DNA of 64,000 bases from JBAZAX01 sp041671765 (GTDB taxonomy: Bacteria > Babelota > Babeliae > Babelales > RVW-14). The stretch spans positions 20,205 through 84,204 of the forward strand of contig JBAZAX010000002.1 in assembly GCA_041671765.1 (NCBI GenBank), read 5' to 3'. Of this stretch, positions 8,881-18,124 are shown in pieces (within the stretch, counting starts at the first letter, position 1; each line of letters opens with the position of its first letter). The translations under genes and the position numbers were made by a program. The notes below the pieces were generated by a model. That model did not search any database. It had not been told where the DNA came from and saw only the letters and a program-made list of their open reading frames with translations.

Positions 8881-9810
8881 TTAAGCACTTTTAAATTGCA
8901 CAAATCCCTGCAAAAAATAATTGGCTAGGCCAATGAAAATTTTATCTGCAATATATCGCTGATCAGCCTTATCGCTCTTAGCCTGCTTAAAAGATAGCGC
9001 AATAAATGCAAGTATTTGCATACACGGTTCGATATCGGCAACAGACTTAATTGCACTATTTTTAATACCCAGTTCTTGCCAAACTTTGGCGGCATCACCC
9101 CCGAACACGTTGGCATTTTGCATTGGAATAAACATATTGAATAACTGATTAAGAACTACCTGATCAACAGTAACAGCTTGAGATAAAGCATTTCTTAAAT
9201 TTTGTAAAATTTGGGTGTTTTCTTGCTCATACAAATTATAAATGAAAAAAATAAAAGTTCGTAAAAAGTAATAGCCTAATATACCTGATGCCCCACCGGC
9301 CAAATTGATTAGAATTTTTTGTGAAGATGTGTATTTCACCAGTTTATTTGACTCTGACGAACTGTAACCTACCATGGGATCAAATCCATCGATGCTAAGA
9401 TATTTTGAATCAATTATAGGCCAAGTTTTTTGGGAAGAATTTTTACCCAAATGTATCTTAAAATCGCTGCCTACTAATATTTTCTTTGCAATACCGTGCC
9501 CAAACTCATGAAAAAATGTAGCTGCAAAATTCATGCAGTATGTAGATGCAAAATTAAGCGCAATATTTTGTGGTTTGAACTGAGATTTTAAAGATTCAGG
9601 CATCTGGTTAATTTGGGCTTGATAAACACCCAAAAACATTAACATTAATAGGCAAGTACCAATCGCAACGTTACTTTTTAAATCACCCGGTTCAACTGAT
9701 ACCTGGTCCGTTTGCCCTGCCATTTGCGCAATAGCGTTACAAAAACGAAAGCCAGTTTGCCCGCAGAAAAGCATCGTAATTAAAAAAAACAATTTTAAAA
9801 ACTTAGGCAT
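8881..9810 (-). CDS. Exported/membrane metalloprotease-like protein (HEFGH)
   Basis: 309 residues with an N-terminal signal-like helix, a second hydrophobic helix near 50-63, and HEFGH at residues 101-105 in a hydrophobic context, the HExxH zinc site of metalloproteases. A later stretch, LINLAGGASGILGYYFLRTF, resembles the glycine-rich membrane segment of site-2 (M50) proteases. I do not see the second M50 metal ligand motif with confidence. Ends 10 nt before the helicase gene's stop region, so the two may be co-transcribed. Substrate unknown. Confidence 0.6.
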   Translation of the reverse strand: MPKFLKLFFLITMLFCGQTGFRFCNAIAQMAGQTDQVSVEPGDLKSNVAIGTCLLMLMFLGVYQAQINQMPESLKSQFKPQNIALNFASTYCMNFAATFFHEFGHGIAKKILVGSDFKIHLGKNSSQKTWPIIDSKYLSIDGFDPMVGYSSSESNKLVKYTSSQKILINLAGGASGILGYYFLRTFIFFIYNLYEQENTQILQNLRNALSQAVTVDQVVLNQLFNMFIPMQNANVFGGDAAKVWQELGIKNSAIKSVADIEPCMQILAFIALSFKQAKSDKADQRYIADKIFIGLANYFLQGFVQFKSA

Positions 9811-9819
9811 TAACGATAC

Positions 9820-12321
9820 TCAAACTTTGTTCACGTAGCTTGCCAATAATTTTTTCTGACCACATTTAAATGCCACTGTTAAATAAAAGTCTTCAGAATT
9901 TTTTTCAACTTTTACAATCACACCTTGCCCAAATTTTTTATGAGCAACCATCAATCCACTTCTCCAGCCACCCATATTGCTCTCAGAATCTAATCTGGAT
10001 ATTTTATCTGCCTCAGGCTTTTTATTTGATACCGGCGTTTTTGAAGTAGAAGCTGAATAACGTGAATTTGAAAAATTTGAATTTTGTTTCGCATATGACG
10101 ACTTTGTACCCGAACGGTTTATAACCGAACGGTTAGCAAGTGAACGGTTGGGAACCGAATGGTTGCCATGTGAAGGCGTTGCAACAGAATCTCTAGAATA
10201 ATCCGGCTTTGAAAATGTCAGCACAGAACTAGTCAAAGCACGACCTAAAAACCATGATTCTAAAGTTTCCGTAATCTGCATACCCAACATTTTTTCAAAA
10301 TCAACTTTATGAACCAACTTGGCAGGAATTTCAGATAAAAATCTTGATGACACTTGCTCAACTATCTGTCCATAACTATTACGGTACGAAGCGGTAAAAA
10401 GTAATAAATGTTCTTGAGCCCGCGTTATACCAACATAAAACAGACGCCGCTCTTCTTCTAATGCTTCAGAGGTACTTAAAGATTTTGATCCAGGAAGAAG
10501 ACCTTCATCAAGCCCGGAAATTATTACTGCTTCAAATTCAAGACCCTTTGCTGCATGCAAAGTCATCATTTGTACTTTGTCACTATTTTCATTTTGCGCA
10601 AGTTTTTCTTGTAACAACGCAATGTCGTATAAATAATTTTCAAGTGTAGGAGCAGTCGGTTGCCACGAATTATAAGAATCACCAAATGGATCATCAGGAG
10701 AATCTGAACCTACTTGAGATCTAGGTTCAATCGAAGAGCTGGCAACCTTATTTTCAAAAAGTTGTGCCGAACCTAAAAACTCTTTAACGTTTTCAATTTT
10801 AGCTTCAGCTTCTTTGGGATCATAATTTTGTCTAAGATAACCCAGGTAATCAGTTGTTTTTAAAATAACTTCAATTACTTTACCAGGCAACATTGAGTTA
10901 TCAAGTCCATCAAAAACTCTTAAAAAATCTCCAATTGAAATCTGCTTTCCCATAGGCTGAGAATCTTTTATAAATTTTAAAATTTGCTTGAAATCAAGCA
11001 TAGGATTCTGCATCCAAGCATCATGAGCATCCTGTTCAAACTTCGGTCCCAATCCACGAGTTGGACAATTGATTGCACGAAACAGACTAATTTTATCAAA
11101 TGGATTTGAAATTATTCGCATGTATGCAAGTAGATCTTTTATTTCTTTACGCTCATAAAACTGCAATCCGCCAACAATTTTATATGGAATGGAATGATAA
11201 ATTAAGGCCTCTTCAATCTGTCTCGACTGAAAGTGCGTTCGATATAAAATTGCAATGTCACTCAGTTTCTTTTTTTTATCTTTTATAAAACTTTGAATAA
11301 AACGTGCGATTGCAGAAGATTCTTGCTCACCCGAACGACAATGTCCAATCAAAATTCTGTTTTTTGCCTCTTTTTCAGACCAAAGATTTTTGGGATTACG
11401 CAATCGATTATTATCTATAACACAATTTGCTGCATCAAGAATTGGTTGAACAGATCGATAATTTTGCTCAATTTTAACAACACTGACAGGTGAAAAATCA
11501 CGTTGAAATGAAAGCATGTTTGCAACGGTTGCTCCACGCCAAGAATAAATCGACTGATCTTCATCACCCACAGCGCACAGGGAATCGATTGTAAACTTAT
11601 TATTTGCATCAAGCGCCATATACTGTAACAACTGGTGCTGCACCACGCTGGTATCTTGGTACTCATCAACAAGAAGATGCCTAACTCTTTTTTGAAATGT
11701 TTTTCTAAAATCGACATTCTTGCTAAAAAGATTTAACCCTTGTATCAGGAGATCATCAAAATCAAAACAATGCGCAGCAGCCTTTTCAACTTCATACTCA
11801 CGGTGAATCTCACGAATAAATTGCGGCACCAAATCTTCGGCCTGCTTAGTCAAAAGATTATTTTTATAGGTTGAAAGCTGGTAACATGCCTGACTTGCGG
11901 TTACATATTTGGTCAAGGCGTTTTTTGTTATAATTTTTCTTATAAGCTCAACTTGATCATCACTATCAATAATTGAAAATTCGGGAAACGGCAACAATGA
12001 AGAATTTCTACGTAAAAGTAGTAAACAGTATGAGTGAAACGTTCCCACAAATGGAACTCTTTTGGATGTCCCTAAAAACGAAGCAATTCGCTCTTTCATC
12101 TCCCCTGCCGCTTTATTTGTAAAAGTAAGAGCAACAATCGATGATGGATCCGCCTCTTGATTAAGAATTAGATTTGCAATGCGTGCAGTAATTACACGTG
12201 TTTTACCTGAACCTGCGCCGGCGATAACCAATGTAGCAGGATCTTGGCTCTTTACGGCCATCTGCTGGGGACCATTTAAATTTTTGTTTAAAAACTCGTT
12301 AAAAGCTTGTTTGTGTTCCAT
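9820..12321 (-). CDS. pcrA: ATP-dependent DNA helicase, UvrD/PcrA type
   Basis: About 833 residues of SF1A helicase. LNGPQQMAV is the Q-like motif, GAGSGKT the Walker A (about residue 35), LVDEYQDTS Walker B, DEDQSIYSWRGA motif III, QNYRS motif IV, MTLHAAKGLEFEAVIISG motif V and EEERRLFYVGITRA motif VI. It unwinds DNA in repair and replication restart. The open frame runs 30 codons further upstream, but that part is not conserved in type, and the ATG at 12321 opening MEHKQAF fits the family. The linker near residues 720-790 is a low-complexity Ser/Asn-rich stretch, then a C-terminal domain of the PcrA kind (KKFGQGVIVKVE). Confidence 0.93.
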   Translation of the reverse strand: MEHKQAFNEFLNKNLNGPQQMAVKSQDPATLVIAGAGSGKTRVITARIANLILNQEADPSSIVALTFTNKAAGEMKERIASFLGTSKRVPFVGTFHSYCLLLLRRNSSLLPFPEFSIIDSDDQVELIRKIITKNALTKYVTASQACYQLSTYKNNLLTKQAEDLVPQFIREIHREYEVEKAAAHCFDFDDLLIQGLNLFSKNVDFRKTFQKRVRHLLVDEYQDTSVVQHQLLQYMALDANNKFTIDSLCAVGDEDQSIYSWRGATVANMLSFQRDFSPVSVVKIEQNYRSVQPILDAANCVIDNNRLRNPKNLWSEKEAKNRILIGHCRSGEQESSAIARFIQSFIKDKKKKLSDIAILYRTHFQSRQIEEALIYHSIPYKIVGGLQFYERKEIKDLLAYMRIISNPFDKISLFRAINCPTRGLGPKFEQDAHDAWMQNPMLDFKQILKFIKDSQPMGKQISIGDFLRVFDGLDNSMLPGKVIEVILKTTDYLGYLRQNYDPKEAEAKIENVKEFLGSAQLFENKVASSSIEPRSQVGSDSPDDPFGDSYNSWQPTAPTLENYLYDIALLQEKLAQNENSDKVQMMTLHAAKGLEFEAVIISGLDEGLLPGSKSLSTSEALEEERRLFYVGITRAQEHLLLFTASYRNSYGQIVEQVSSRFLSEIPAKLVHKVDFEKMLGMQITETLESWFLGRALTSSVLTFSKPDYSRDSVATPSHGNHSVPNRSLANRSVINRSGTKSSYAKQNSNFSNSRYSASTSKTPVSNKKPEADKISRLDSESNMGGWRSGLMVAHKKFGQGVIVKVEKNSEDFYLTVAFKCGQKKLLASYVNKV

Positions 12322-12499
12322 CGATAAATTCCAACTAAAAACGCAGGGTAAAGCACGCAAGACAAAGCACGAATGTGAAGTATACAAAAATTTTACAATG
12401 CTGGGAAACAAAAAAACAAAACTCTTGATATCATAGAAAAATCAATTTTATAATGCTTAAAGTTTATAAAGTTAAATTTTTTAGCAAAGGGAGATTTTT

Positions 12500-13189
12500 A
12501 TGAATAGTAATGCTTTTAAGTACTCATTGATTTTACTAACAATTACATCAAGCCTTTTTATTTCACTTAATCCAATAGCTGCACCAAAATATTTACGCGA
12601 TTTAGACATTGAAATTAAAGATATTACTAAGCAGACAAGTATGGATGCCGCAAATCAATTAAAAAATAAAAAAACTATTGCAATAAAATCTCTTAAAAAT
12701 GGCGGATATGTTTATGCATCAAATGATTCAGACAACCAAATAATAAAAACATTAAAATCTGAAGGGACTTTCACACATTTGGCATACGTATACAACACAC
12801 CACAAGAAACTCATTTTATTGTAGTAAAATCTAAAACTAATGGAGTTATTTATTTAAAATCAATGTTTATGGAAGGCAAAGTTCTTGCATGCGACACTTC
12901 TACAGATAAAATAACATTTAAATCTTTTAACGAAAAAGACGAAACACAACAATGGGAAATTCAAAGTGGAGATGGTCTTAATCAAGTTTATTTTAAAAAT
13001 AGAGGCTACAAAGATGCTTCCTGTTTTTTAAGTATAGACGGCGAAAAATCAAAAGATGAAAAACCCTCCGAAAACACCCCGGGACCGCTTAAGATTGGCA
13101 CGACAAAACAGACCGAACCATGCATGAATTGCACATCGATTGACACCCCAACCAAATCTGAGCTATTTAAAATTGTCGTGTTAGACTAA
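12500..13189 (+). CDS. Exported protein, possible beta-trefoil
   Basis: 229 residues with a clear signal peptide (about residues 1-28, ending near IAAPKY). The mature part has alternating polar/hydrophobic strands and repeating units such as IAIKSLKNGGYVYAS, ..VIYLKSM.., WEIQSGDG and VYFKNRGY, the look of a ricin/fascin-type beta-trefoil, though no QxW motif is plain. Four cysteines, including a CMNC, lie toward the C-terminus. AAAGGGAG precedes the ATG. Function unknown; an exported binding protein is the most I would say. Confidence 0.65.
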   Translation: MNSNAFKYSLILLTITSSLFISLNPIAAPKYLRDLDIEIKDITKQTSMDAANQLKNKKTIAIKSLKNGGYVYASNDSDNQIIKTLKSEGTFTHLAYVYNTPQETHFIVVKSKTNGVIYLKSMFMEGKVLACDTSTDKITFKSFNEKDETQQWEIQSGDGLNQVYFKNRGYKDASCFLSIDGEKSKDEKPSENTPGPLKIGTTKQTEPCMNCTSIDTPTKSELFKIVVLD

Positions 13190-13375
13190 TTTACGTAAAT
13201 ACCAATTTTTCAATTGAACTTTACTTAGAGATCGTCTACGATCTCTAAAAGACGATGACGCGGCAGCAGCCGATGTGGATGCTCCAAAGGAAGTTTGTGC
13301 ATGTGCTTTTCCTTTGTATATTGCCATGTAATCCAATACATCTTCAAACGATCTAATCTCTCCCGCTCTTACCAC
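13181..13375 (-). pseudogene. Possible small gene or remnant, Ala/Ser/Arg-rich C-terminus
   Basis: A 64-codon frame from a GTG, overlapping the previous gene's stop by 9 nt. The translation (SFEDVLDYMAIYKG, then an Ala/Ser run and SFRDRRRSLSKVQLKNWYLRK) looks more like real protein than random AT-rich sequence, but there is no ribosome binding site and the frame closes just upstream (TGA at 13391-13393). It may be the tail end of a decayed gene. Low certainty. Confidence 0.3.
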
Positions 13376-13524
13376 CGGTATTAAAATGCCTCAACTAATT
13401 AATAATCGTCTGAATCAGGCCACCCAAAGATACTTTAATCAAATCATAAGACATATTATGTTAAATTATGTTCAAAAAATGTTGCAGCCCTGACAAAAAT
13501 TGACAAATATGCTAGTATAACCTC

Positions 13525-15756
13525 ATGAATACAGTAAAATTTAAAAGAATATTAATATTAATTTCAAGCGTTTTGGCACTATTTGCTATTACATGGGTAG
13601 AGCTTTTTTTGCAACGCAAACAAAACATCATTGGCGCAGGAATTAATCGTGCATTTCTTTTCCTGCTAATCAATTTTCACGTCATTATCATAGCTTTCCT
13701 GTTATATGTGATCATAAGACAAAGTATAAAGTTGTTTCTTGAATGGCACCGTTCAACTCCAGGATCAGTCTTTAAACGTAATCTACTTTTTGCGTTAACC
13801 CTCTTTTCTGTCATTCCATCGTTTTTTGTTTTTTTCACAGCGGGTAAATTCATATCAACAAGCATCGATGACTGGTTTCACACACGTATAAGCCAGGGAC
13901 TACAAAATGGGTTGAAGCTTCACGAAATTCAAACAGAAGATTTGCGACTGCGTATGGTAACCCACGGAGAAGAATTATTAAAAAACATAGACTCACAAAT
14001 AAAAGAAGAGAGTCCCGATAATCCAATATTTAGTGAGGCTTTCAAAAGAGAGTTTGAAAATCTAAAATTAAAATATCCCGAAGCAAAAAACTACTCCTTC
14101 TATGTTTGGCAAGAAAATAGAAGTGGAATCTTGGGAAAAATAAAAGATGAAGTTTTGGTTTGGCGAGAATATCGCAAACTCAATGATCGCACAACACATC
14201 ATCTGAAAAAAGAGTTTTTTCAGGCCATGAACATTTACGAGGGTAAAAAGCCTTTCGATTTTTACGGATCATTATACTGGGTAAAAAAAATTAACACAGT
14301 ATATTTTGTTCTAGCTCAAAGATATCCGGCCTCAATCCGATACCCACTTATTGAAATTCAAAACTCTATTTCAGATTATCAGCAGCTAAAATCAATGCGA
14401 AATCCCATTTATTTTTCTTATATATGTACATTTATTTTTATAACACTTTTGATTTTATTTTTATCCATATGGTGTGCATTTTACTTTGCTCGTGGACTTG
14501 TCCAACCAATTCAAGAACTTTTAGGGGCCATGATACAAATAAGAAATGGTAACTGGGATGTAAAGGTAAATTATCATCCCGACAATGATTTAAACCATTT
14601 GACGCACGGATTTAATGATATGACCAATGCACTCAAAATGGCGCAGATCCAACTCAATGAAAAAAACCGTGAGATGATGCTAATTCTCGAAAATATACGC
14701 GCCAGCGTTTTTTTGGTAAACAAATTTGGTCGAATAGTGACTTCTAATATTCCAGGTCAAAAAATGATCCACGACCTTTTTGGCTCATCCGAATGCGAAA
14801 ATAAAAAAATAAACGTATTTTGTCCTGAAATTAAAAATAAGATTATTGAGCTAACCCGCGAATTAGTAAAAACGCAAAAACAAAATATCATAAAAGAGAT
14901 TTCATTTTCACATCATGGAGAAGATAAAACGTTCATGATCCACCTGGCAAAAATTAACATTGAGCACTCCCTTGAGGTCACAGAAAAAGGCCTACTTATA
15001 TTCATTGAAGACCTAACTGACATAGTCAAAATCAACACACTCAAAACATGGCAAGAAGCTGCAAAACAGATGGCTCACGAGGTCAAAAATCCACTTACTC
15101 CCATTCAAATATCCACACAACGGCTGCAGCGTAAATACAGTGATGCACTAAATAATGACCCAATATTTATCGACTGCACAAACATTATTCTGGAGCAAGT
15201 AAAAACAATTAAAGACTTGGTTTCGCATTTTTCAAAATTTGCATCAATGCCTCAGCTTTTTCTTGAAACTGCAAACATAAACGAACTAATCACGCAAACA
15301 ATTCGCTTGTATCAGGTAAGCTACCCTGATATCAATATCGTTCTTAATCTTGATCATGCTATCACAGAAATGAAACTTGATAAGAAAAAAATACGCAGAG
15401 TATTCACAAATTTACTTGATAACAGCATCAGAGCAATTCAACAAGAACAACCCTCATCAGATTACAAACCATTTATCAAAATTCAGACCCGATTTATAAA
15501 GCATCAAAATAAAATAGAAATTTTATTTATAGATAATGGCCCCGGCATTCCAAAAATAATTCAAAACAAGCTTTTCATGCCTTATGTTTCCACTGATAAA
15601 AAGAATATGGGGTTAGGACTTGCCATTGTTCGCGATATTATTGAACAAATGGGCGGAAAGATTGAACTAGAAAAATCTGATTCTCAAATAAACGAACCCC
15701 AAAAACTAGGTGCTCGATTTAAAATTGAGCTACCATTTAATATTTTTAAGATTTAA
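13525..15756 (+). CDS. ntrY: Membrane sensor histidine kinase, NtrY family
   Basis: 743 residues. Several N-terminal membrane helices with the NtrY-type segment SVFKRNLLFALTLFSVIPS, an external sensor region, a membrane helix near 300-320, HAMP (QPIQELLGAMIQIRNGNWDV), a PAS-like region, the phosphoacceptor helix MAHEVKNPLTPIQ with its histidine, then ATPase boxes NLLDNSIRAIQ, IDNGPGIP and GLGLAIVRDIIEQMGG. It should autophosphorylate and pass phosphate to a response regulator, but no regulator gene lies nearby. There is no clear ribosome binding site and TATAAC lies 3 nt before the ATG, so translation may start without a leader or from a weak site. Confidence 0.9.
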   Translation: MNTVKFKRILILISSVLALFAITWVELFLQRKQNIIGAGINRAFLFLLINFHVIIIAFLLYVIIRQSIKLFLEWHRSTPGSVFKRNLLFALTLFSVIPSFFVFFTAGKFISTSIDDWFHTRISQGLQNGLKLHEIQTEDLRLRMVTHGEELLKNIDSQIKEESPDNPIFSEAFKREFENLKLKYPEAKNYSFYVWQENRSGILGKIKDEVLVWREYRKLNDRTTHHLKKEFFQAMNIYEGKKPFDFYGSLYWVKKINTVYFVLAQRYPASIRYPLIEIQNSISDYQQLKSMRNPIYFSYICTFIFITLLILFLSIWCAFYFARGLVQPIQELLGAMIQIRNGNWDVKVNYHPDNDLNHLTHGFNDMTNALKMAQIQLNEKNREMMLILENIRASVFLVNKFGRIVTSNIPGQKMIHDLFGSSECENKKINVFCPEIKNKIIELTRELVKTQKQNIIKEISFSHHGEDKTFMIHLAKINIEHSLEVTEKGLLIFIEDLTDIVKINTLKTWQEAAKQMAHEVKNPLTPIQISTQRLQRKYSDALNNDPIFIDCTNIILEQVKTIKDLVSHFSKFASMPQLFLETANINELITQTIRLYQVSYPDINIVLNLDHAITEMKLDKKKIRRVFTNLLDNSIRAIQQEQPSSDYKPFIKIQTRFIKHQNKIEILFIDNGPGIPKIIQNKLFMPYVSTDKKNMGLGLAIVRDIIEQMGGKIELEKSDSQINEPQKLGARFKIELPFNIFKI

Positions 15757-15757
15757 C

Positions 15758-16963
15758 CTAGCCTATTGAATACGCCAAATTAAATATCGGCAAATAGATC
15801 ATCCAAATTAAAATACCGGTTATTAAACCTACAGTAATCAACAAGACAGGTTGAAAGAGTGTGGTTAAAATAAGTACAAAACGCCTAAGTTCTTCCTGGA
15901 ATGATTCGGTCGCTCTGCCTAAAACATCGGCCAATGCTCCCGTCTGCTCTCCAACATTTATCAGCGCAACAAGGGTTGCCTGTCTATAAAAACTGGGCAG
16001 CAATGCAATAGAATCAGACAATGTTCTCCCACGTGTTATATTATCAATGGCATTATTCACATTGCTCCTCAAGTACCCGTTATTCATTGAATCCCGAGCA
16101 CATACAACAGCATCTTTCAATGGAATTCCTGATTTTAGAAGAACAGTTAACGCCTGCAGAAAATGCGTAAAATTTGAAAGCTCAACCAAGTTTTTAACAT
16201 ATGGAATTGAAATAAAAAGCCAGTCTTTGAACCTTTTTACCCGATTTTTGCCCAGCAAAAACATACCCCCAAAAAATCCCGCAACTAATGTTATTAATGC
16301 TGCAGCTCCCCGCCAAGAACGCAAAAATTTGCTAACCCAGATTATTCTTTTCGTAGCAGTCGGCAGTTGCTTGCCTATAGAGCTAAAAAATATTTCGAAC
16401 TGCGGCACAACAAGTATTAAAATTACTACTACAATCAATAACGCAAAAAAGACTGTAACAATCGGCATAAGAGCAGCACTGTACAAATCCTTTCTCAACT
16501 GTTGATCTTTTTTTATGTGCAGTGAAATTTGAGCAAGCACAAAGCTTAATTGTCCACTACGTAGCCCAACTTCAATCATTTGAGTTATAAAATCATTAAA
16601 TATTTTTTTATGCTTTGAAAGTGCAACTGCCAAACTATTCCCATTTTGCAAATCTATTCTTATACACCCCAAAATATCGCGCAGTTTATTGTTATGCTCC
16701 TGCTGTTCAACAGTTTTAATTGCACTCAATAAATCAACTCCTCCATCTAGCAACATGGCCATCTGATCAAAAAAGTTTATAAAATCATACTGAGACAAAC
16801 GCCTGCTAATCTGCCACTGTTTTTTATCCTCAATGCGGCAGCTTAATAGCGCAACACCATTATTCAAAAGCTGGTTTTTTAAAGCGTCTTGATTATCCGC
16901 AAATACATTCCCTTTAACTTGATTTCCAACAACATCAATCCCCTTCCATAAAAATTTTGGCAT
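15758..16963 (-). CDS. pilC: Type II secretion / type IV pilus inner-membrane protein GspF/PilC
   Basis: 401 residues with the two-fold T2SSF layout: FLWKGIDVVGNQVKGNV at the N-terminus, DFINFFDQMAMLLDGGVDLLSAI opening the first domain, a membrane hairpin near 165-190 and 215-235, then FTHFLQALTVLLKSGIPLKDAV opening the second domain and a last membrane helix at the C-terminus. It forms the membrane platform of pilus or type II secretion machines. No other pilus gene is adjacent. It ends 1 nt after the convergent NtrY gene, and AGAGG supports the ATG. Confidence 0.9.
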   Translation of the reverse strand: MPKFLWKGIDVVGNQVKGNVFADNQDALKNQLLNNGVALLSCRIEDKKQWQISRRLSQYDFINFFDQMAMLLDGGVDLLSAIKTVEQQEHNNKLRDILGCIRIDLQNGNSLAVALSKHKKIFNDFITQMIEVGLRSGQLSFVLAQISLHIKKDQQLRKDLYSAALMPIVTVFFALLIVVVILILVVPQFEIFFSSIGKQLPTATKRIIWVSKFLRSWRGAAALITLVAGFFGGMFLLGKNRVKRFKDWLFISIPYVKNLVELSNFTHFLQALTVLLKSGIPLKDAVVCARDSMNNGYLRSNVNNAIDNITRGRTLSDSIALLPSFYRQATLVALINVGEQTGALADVLGRATESFQEELRRFVLILTTLFQPVLLITVGLITGILIWMIYLPIFNLAYSIG

Positions 16964-16977
16964 AAAAAGCCTCTTTT

Positions 16978-17418
16978 TTATCTGTTTTTTTTATGAATAG
17001 ATCTCTTCTGCAACTTAAGAACCCGTTGAAATGGTTCGACAAGCTCACCACGAGCGGGTTCTTCAAAATGTTCATCGCGCTCACCCTGAGCTTGTCGAAG
17101 GGTCTGCTTGCTTGCATTTAGAAGAGATCTAGTAACTTCTTGTGTAACACTTATGCCAAGCCTTACCAATACACTGGATAGATCAAAATTTTGTGTATCA
17201 ATTTTTATCATTTTGTTCCTCGATGTTGCGCCACGCAATATTTTAAAACAATCAGTAGAGATCCCAAGTGCTTTACTTAGTAGCTTTACCAATTCCTCAT
17301 TTGCCTTCCCACCTTCTGGCTTACTTTTTAATCTGCACTTAATAATTCCGGATTTATCTTGCTCAAAGCCCTGCTGTTTGGAGTTTGGAACAACTTTTAA
17401 CTCAATAACTACAGACAT
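16978..17418 (-). CDS. YggU/DUF167 family protein with repeat-derived C-terminal tail
   Basis: Residues 1 to about 95 match the small DUF167/YggU fold: VVPNSKQQG, IIKCRLKSKPEGGKANEEL and LRGATSRNKMIKI. The family is normally near 100 residues; here about 50 more are added, and these (LRQAQGERDEH..EPARGELVEPFQRVL) come from the palindromic repeat at 17017-17105, which replaced or extended the original end. Function of the family is unclear. The tail is strongly charged and probably disordered. AAGG precedes the ATG. Confidence 0.85.
   Translation of the reverse strand: MSVVIELKVVPNSKQQGFEQDKSGIIKCRLKSKPEGGKANEELVKLLSKALGISTDCFKILRGATSRNKMIKIDTQNFDLSSVLVRLGISVTQEVTRSLLNASKQTLRQAQGERDEHFEEPARGELVEPFQRVLKLQKRSIHKKNR
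17017..17105 (-). repeat. In-frame palindromic element, copy B
   Basis: On the minus strand it runs from CCTTCGACAAGCTCAGGG to CGGGTTCTTAA, with the inverted arms GACAAGCTCA and GAGCTTGTC. Read in the frame of the YggU gene it gives the same peptide as copy A at 1171-1294. It is GC-rich compared with its surroundings. Confidence 0.85.
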
Positions 17419-17474
17419 TTACTCAGCCTTTCGAGTTAAATTTATGTTATTTTTTAAAATTTCAATATAAAAAC

Positions 17475-17503
17475 GAGACATTTTTGATAGTATATCTTAT
17501 AAT
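17475..17503 (+). promoter_or_regulatory. Probable promoter of the tRNA-Arg gene
   Basis: GAGACA at 17475-17480, a 17-nt spacer, and a perfect TATAAT at 17498-17503. The tRNA begins 45 nt downstream of the -10 box. Confidence 0.45.
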
Positions 17504-17548
17504 ATTTTACATATTATCGGATCAAGTACTTTGAAATTTAGCAAATTA

Positions 17549-17625
17549 GCGCCCATAGCTCAATTGGATAGAGCGTCAGACTACGGATCTGAAGGTTAGA
17601 GGTTCGACTCCTCTTGGGCGCACCA
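17549..17625 (+). tRNA. tRNA-Arg (ACG)
   Basis: Cloverleaf with acceptor arms GCGCCCA/TGGGCGC, D-arm AGCTCAATTGGATAGAGC, anticodon loop CTACGGA (anticodon ACG), T-arm GAGGTTCGACTCCTC and an encoded CCA. ACG is expected to be deaminated to ICG. Confidence 0.97.
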
Positions 17626-17639
17626 TAAAAATATTGCTT

Positions 17640-17731
17640 GGAGAGATGGCTGAGTGGCTGAAAGCACTTGCCTGCTAAGCAAGTATCTGGAGAAATCCGG
17701 GTCGAGGGTTCGAATCCCTCTCTCTCCACCA
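17640..17731 (+). tRNA. tRNA-Ser (GCT)
   Basis: Class II tRNA with long variable arm. Acceptor GGAGAGA/TCTCTCC, anticodon stem CTTGC/GCAAG around loop CTGCTAA (GCT), T-loop GGTTCGAATCC, encoded CCA. Confidence 0.97.
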
Positions 17732-17830
17732 GTCTTCGCAGCTATGCAGCTTCGCCTGGCTGACGCCATTAACGGCCAAATACTTTAATCTTTGAATTTA
17801 GTTCTTTAAAATATCAATTTATTATTCTCT

Positions 17831-17922
17831 GGAGAGGTGGCAGAGTGGTTGAATGCGACGGTCTTGAAAACCGTTATTCCGGGAGACTGGAATCGTGGGT
17901 TCGAATCCCACCCTCTCCACCA
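17831..17922 (+). tRNA. tRNA-Ser (TGA)
   Basis: Class II tRNA. Acceptor GGAGAGG/CCTCTCC, anticodon stem ACGGT/ACCGT around loop CTTGAAA (TGA), long variable arm, T-loop GGTTCGAATCC, encoded CCA. Confidence 0.97.
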
Positions 17923-18044
17923 GCATATGCCCTATGTGGCTACGACTGGCAGGCCATTTCTTTTAATGTTTAAACTTAAATAACGCCAACTCGATAATTA
18001 GTGAAAGAGCTGTGCAAATCTAAAACGACTTTCAATTGTAGATT

Positions 18045-18076
18045 TGTCATCCTGAATTTATTTCAGGATCCATGGA
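18045..18076 (-). repeat. Short hairpin repeat (32 nt), copy 1
   Basis: On the minus strand: GGATCCTGAA, a short loop, TTCAGGATGACA. It is identical over 32 nt to the copy at 54643-54674, in opposite orientation. Confidence 0.85.
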
Positions 18077-18124
18077 TTAGTTTTTCCTATTATCAATTTA
18101 CAAAAATTTTGAATTAATTTATCC

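Noticed and set aside
12322..12411. 30-codon extension of the helicase
   Set aside because: Not helicase-like; the family start MEHKQAF with an upstream GGA fits better.
17732..17770. GC-rich palindrome-like stretch after tRNA-Ser
   Set aside because: It loosely resembles the longer repeats but the match is too short to claim a copy.
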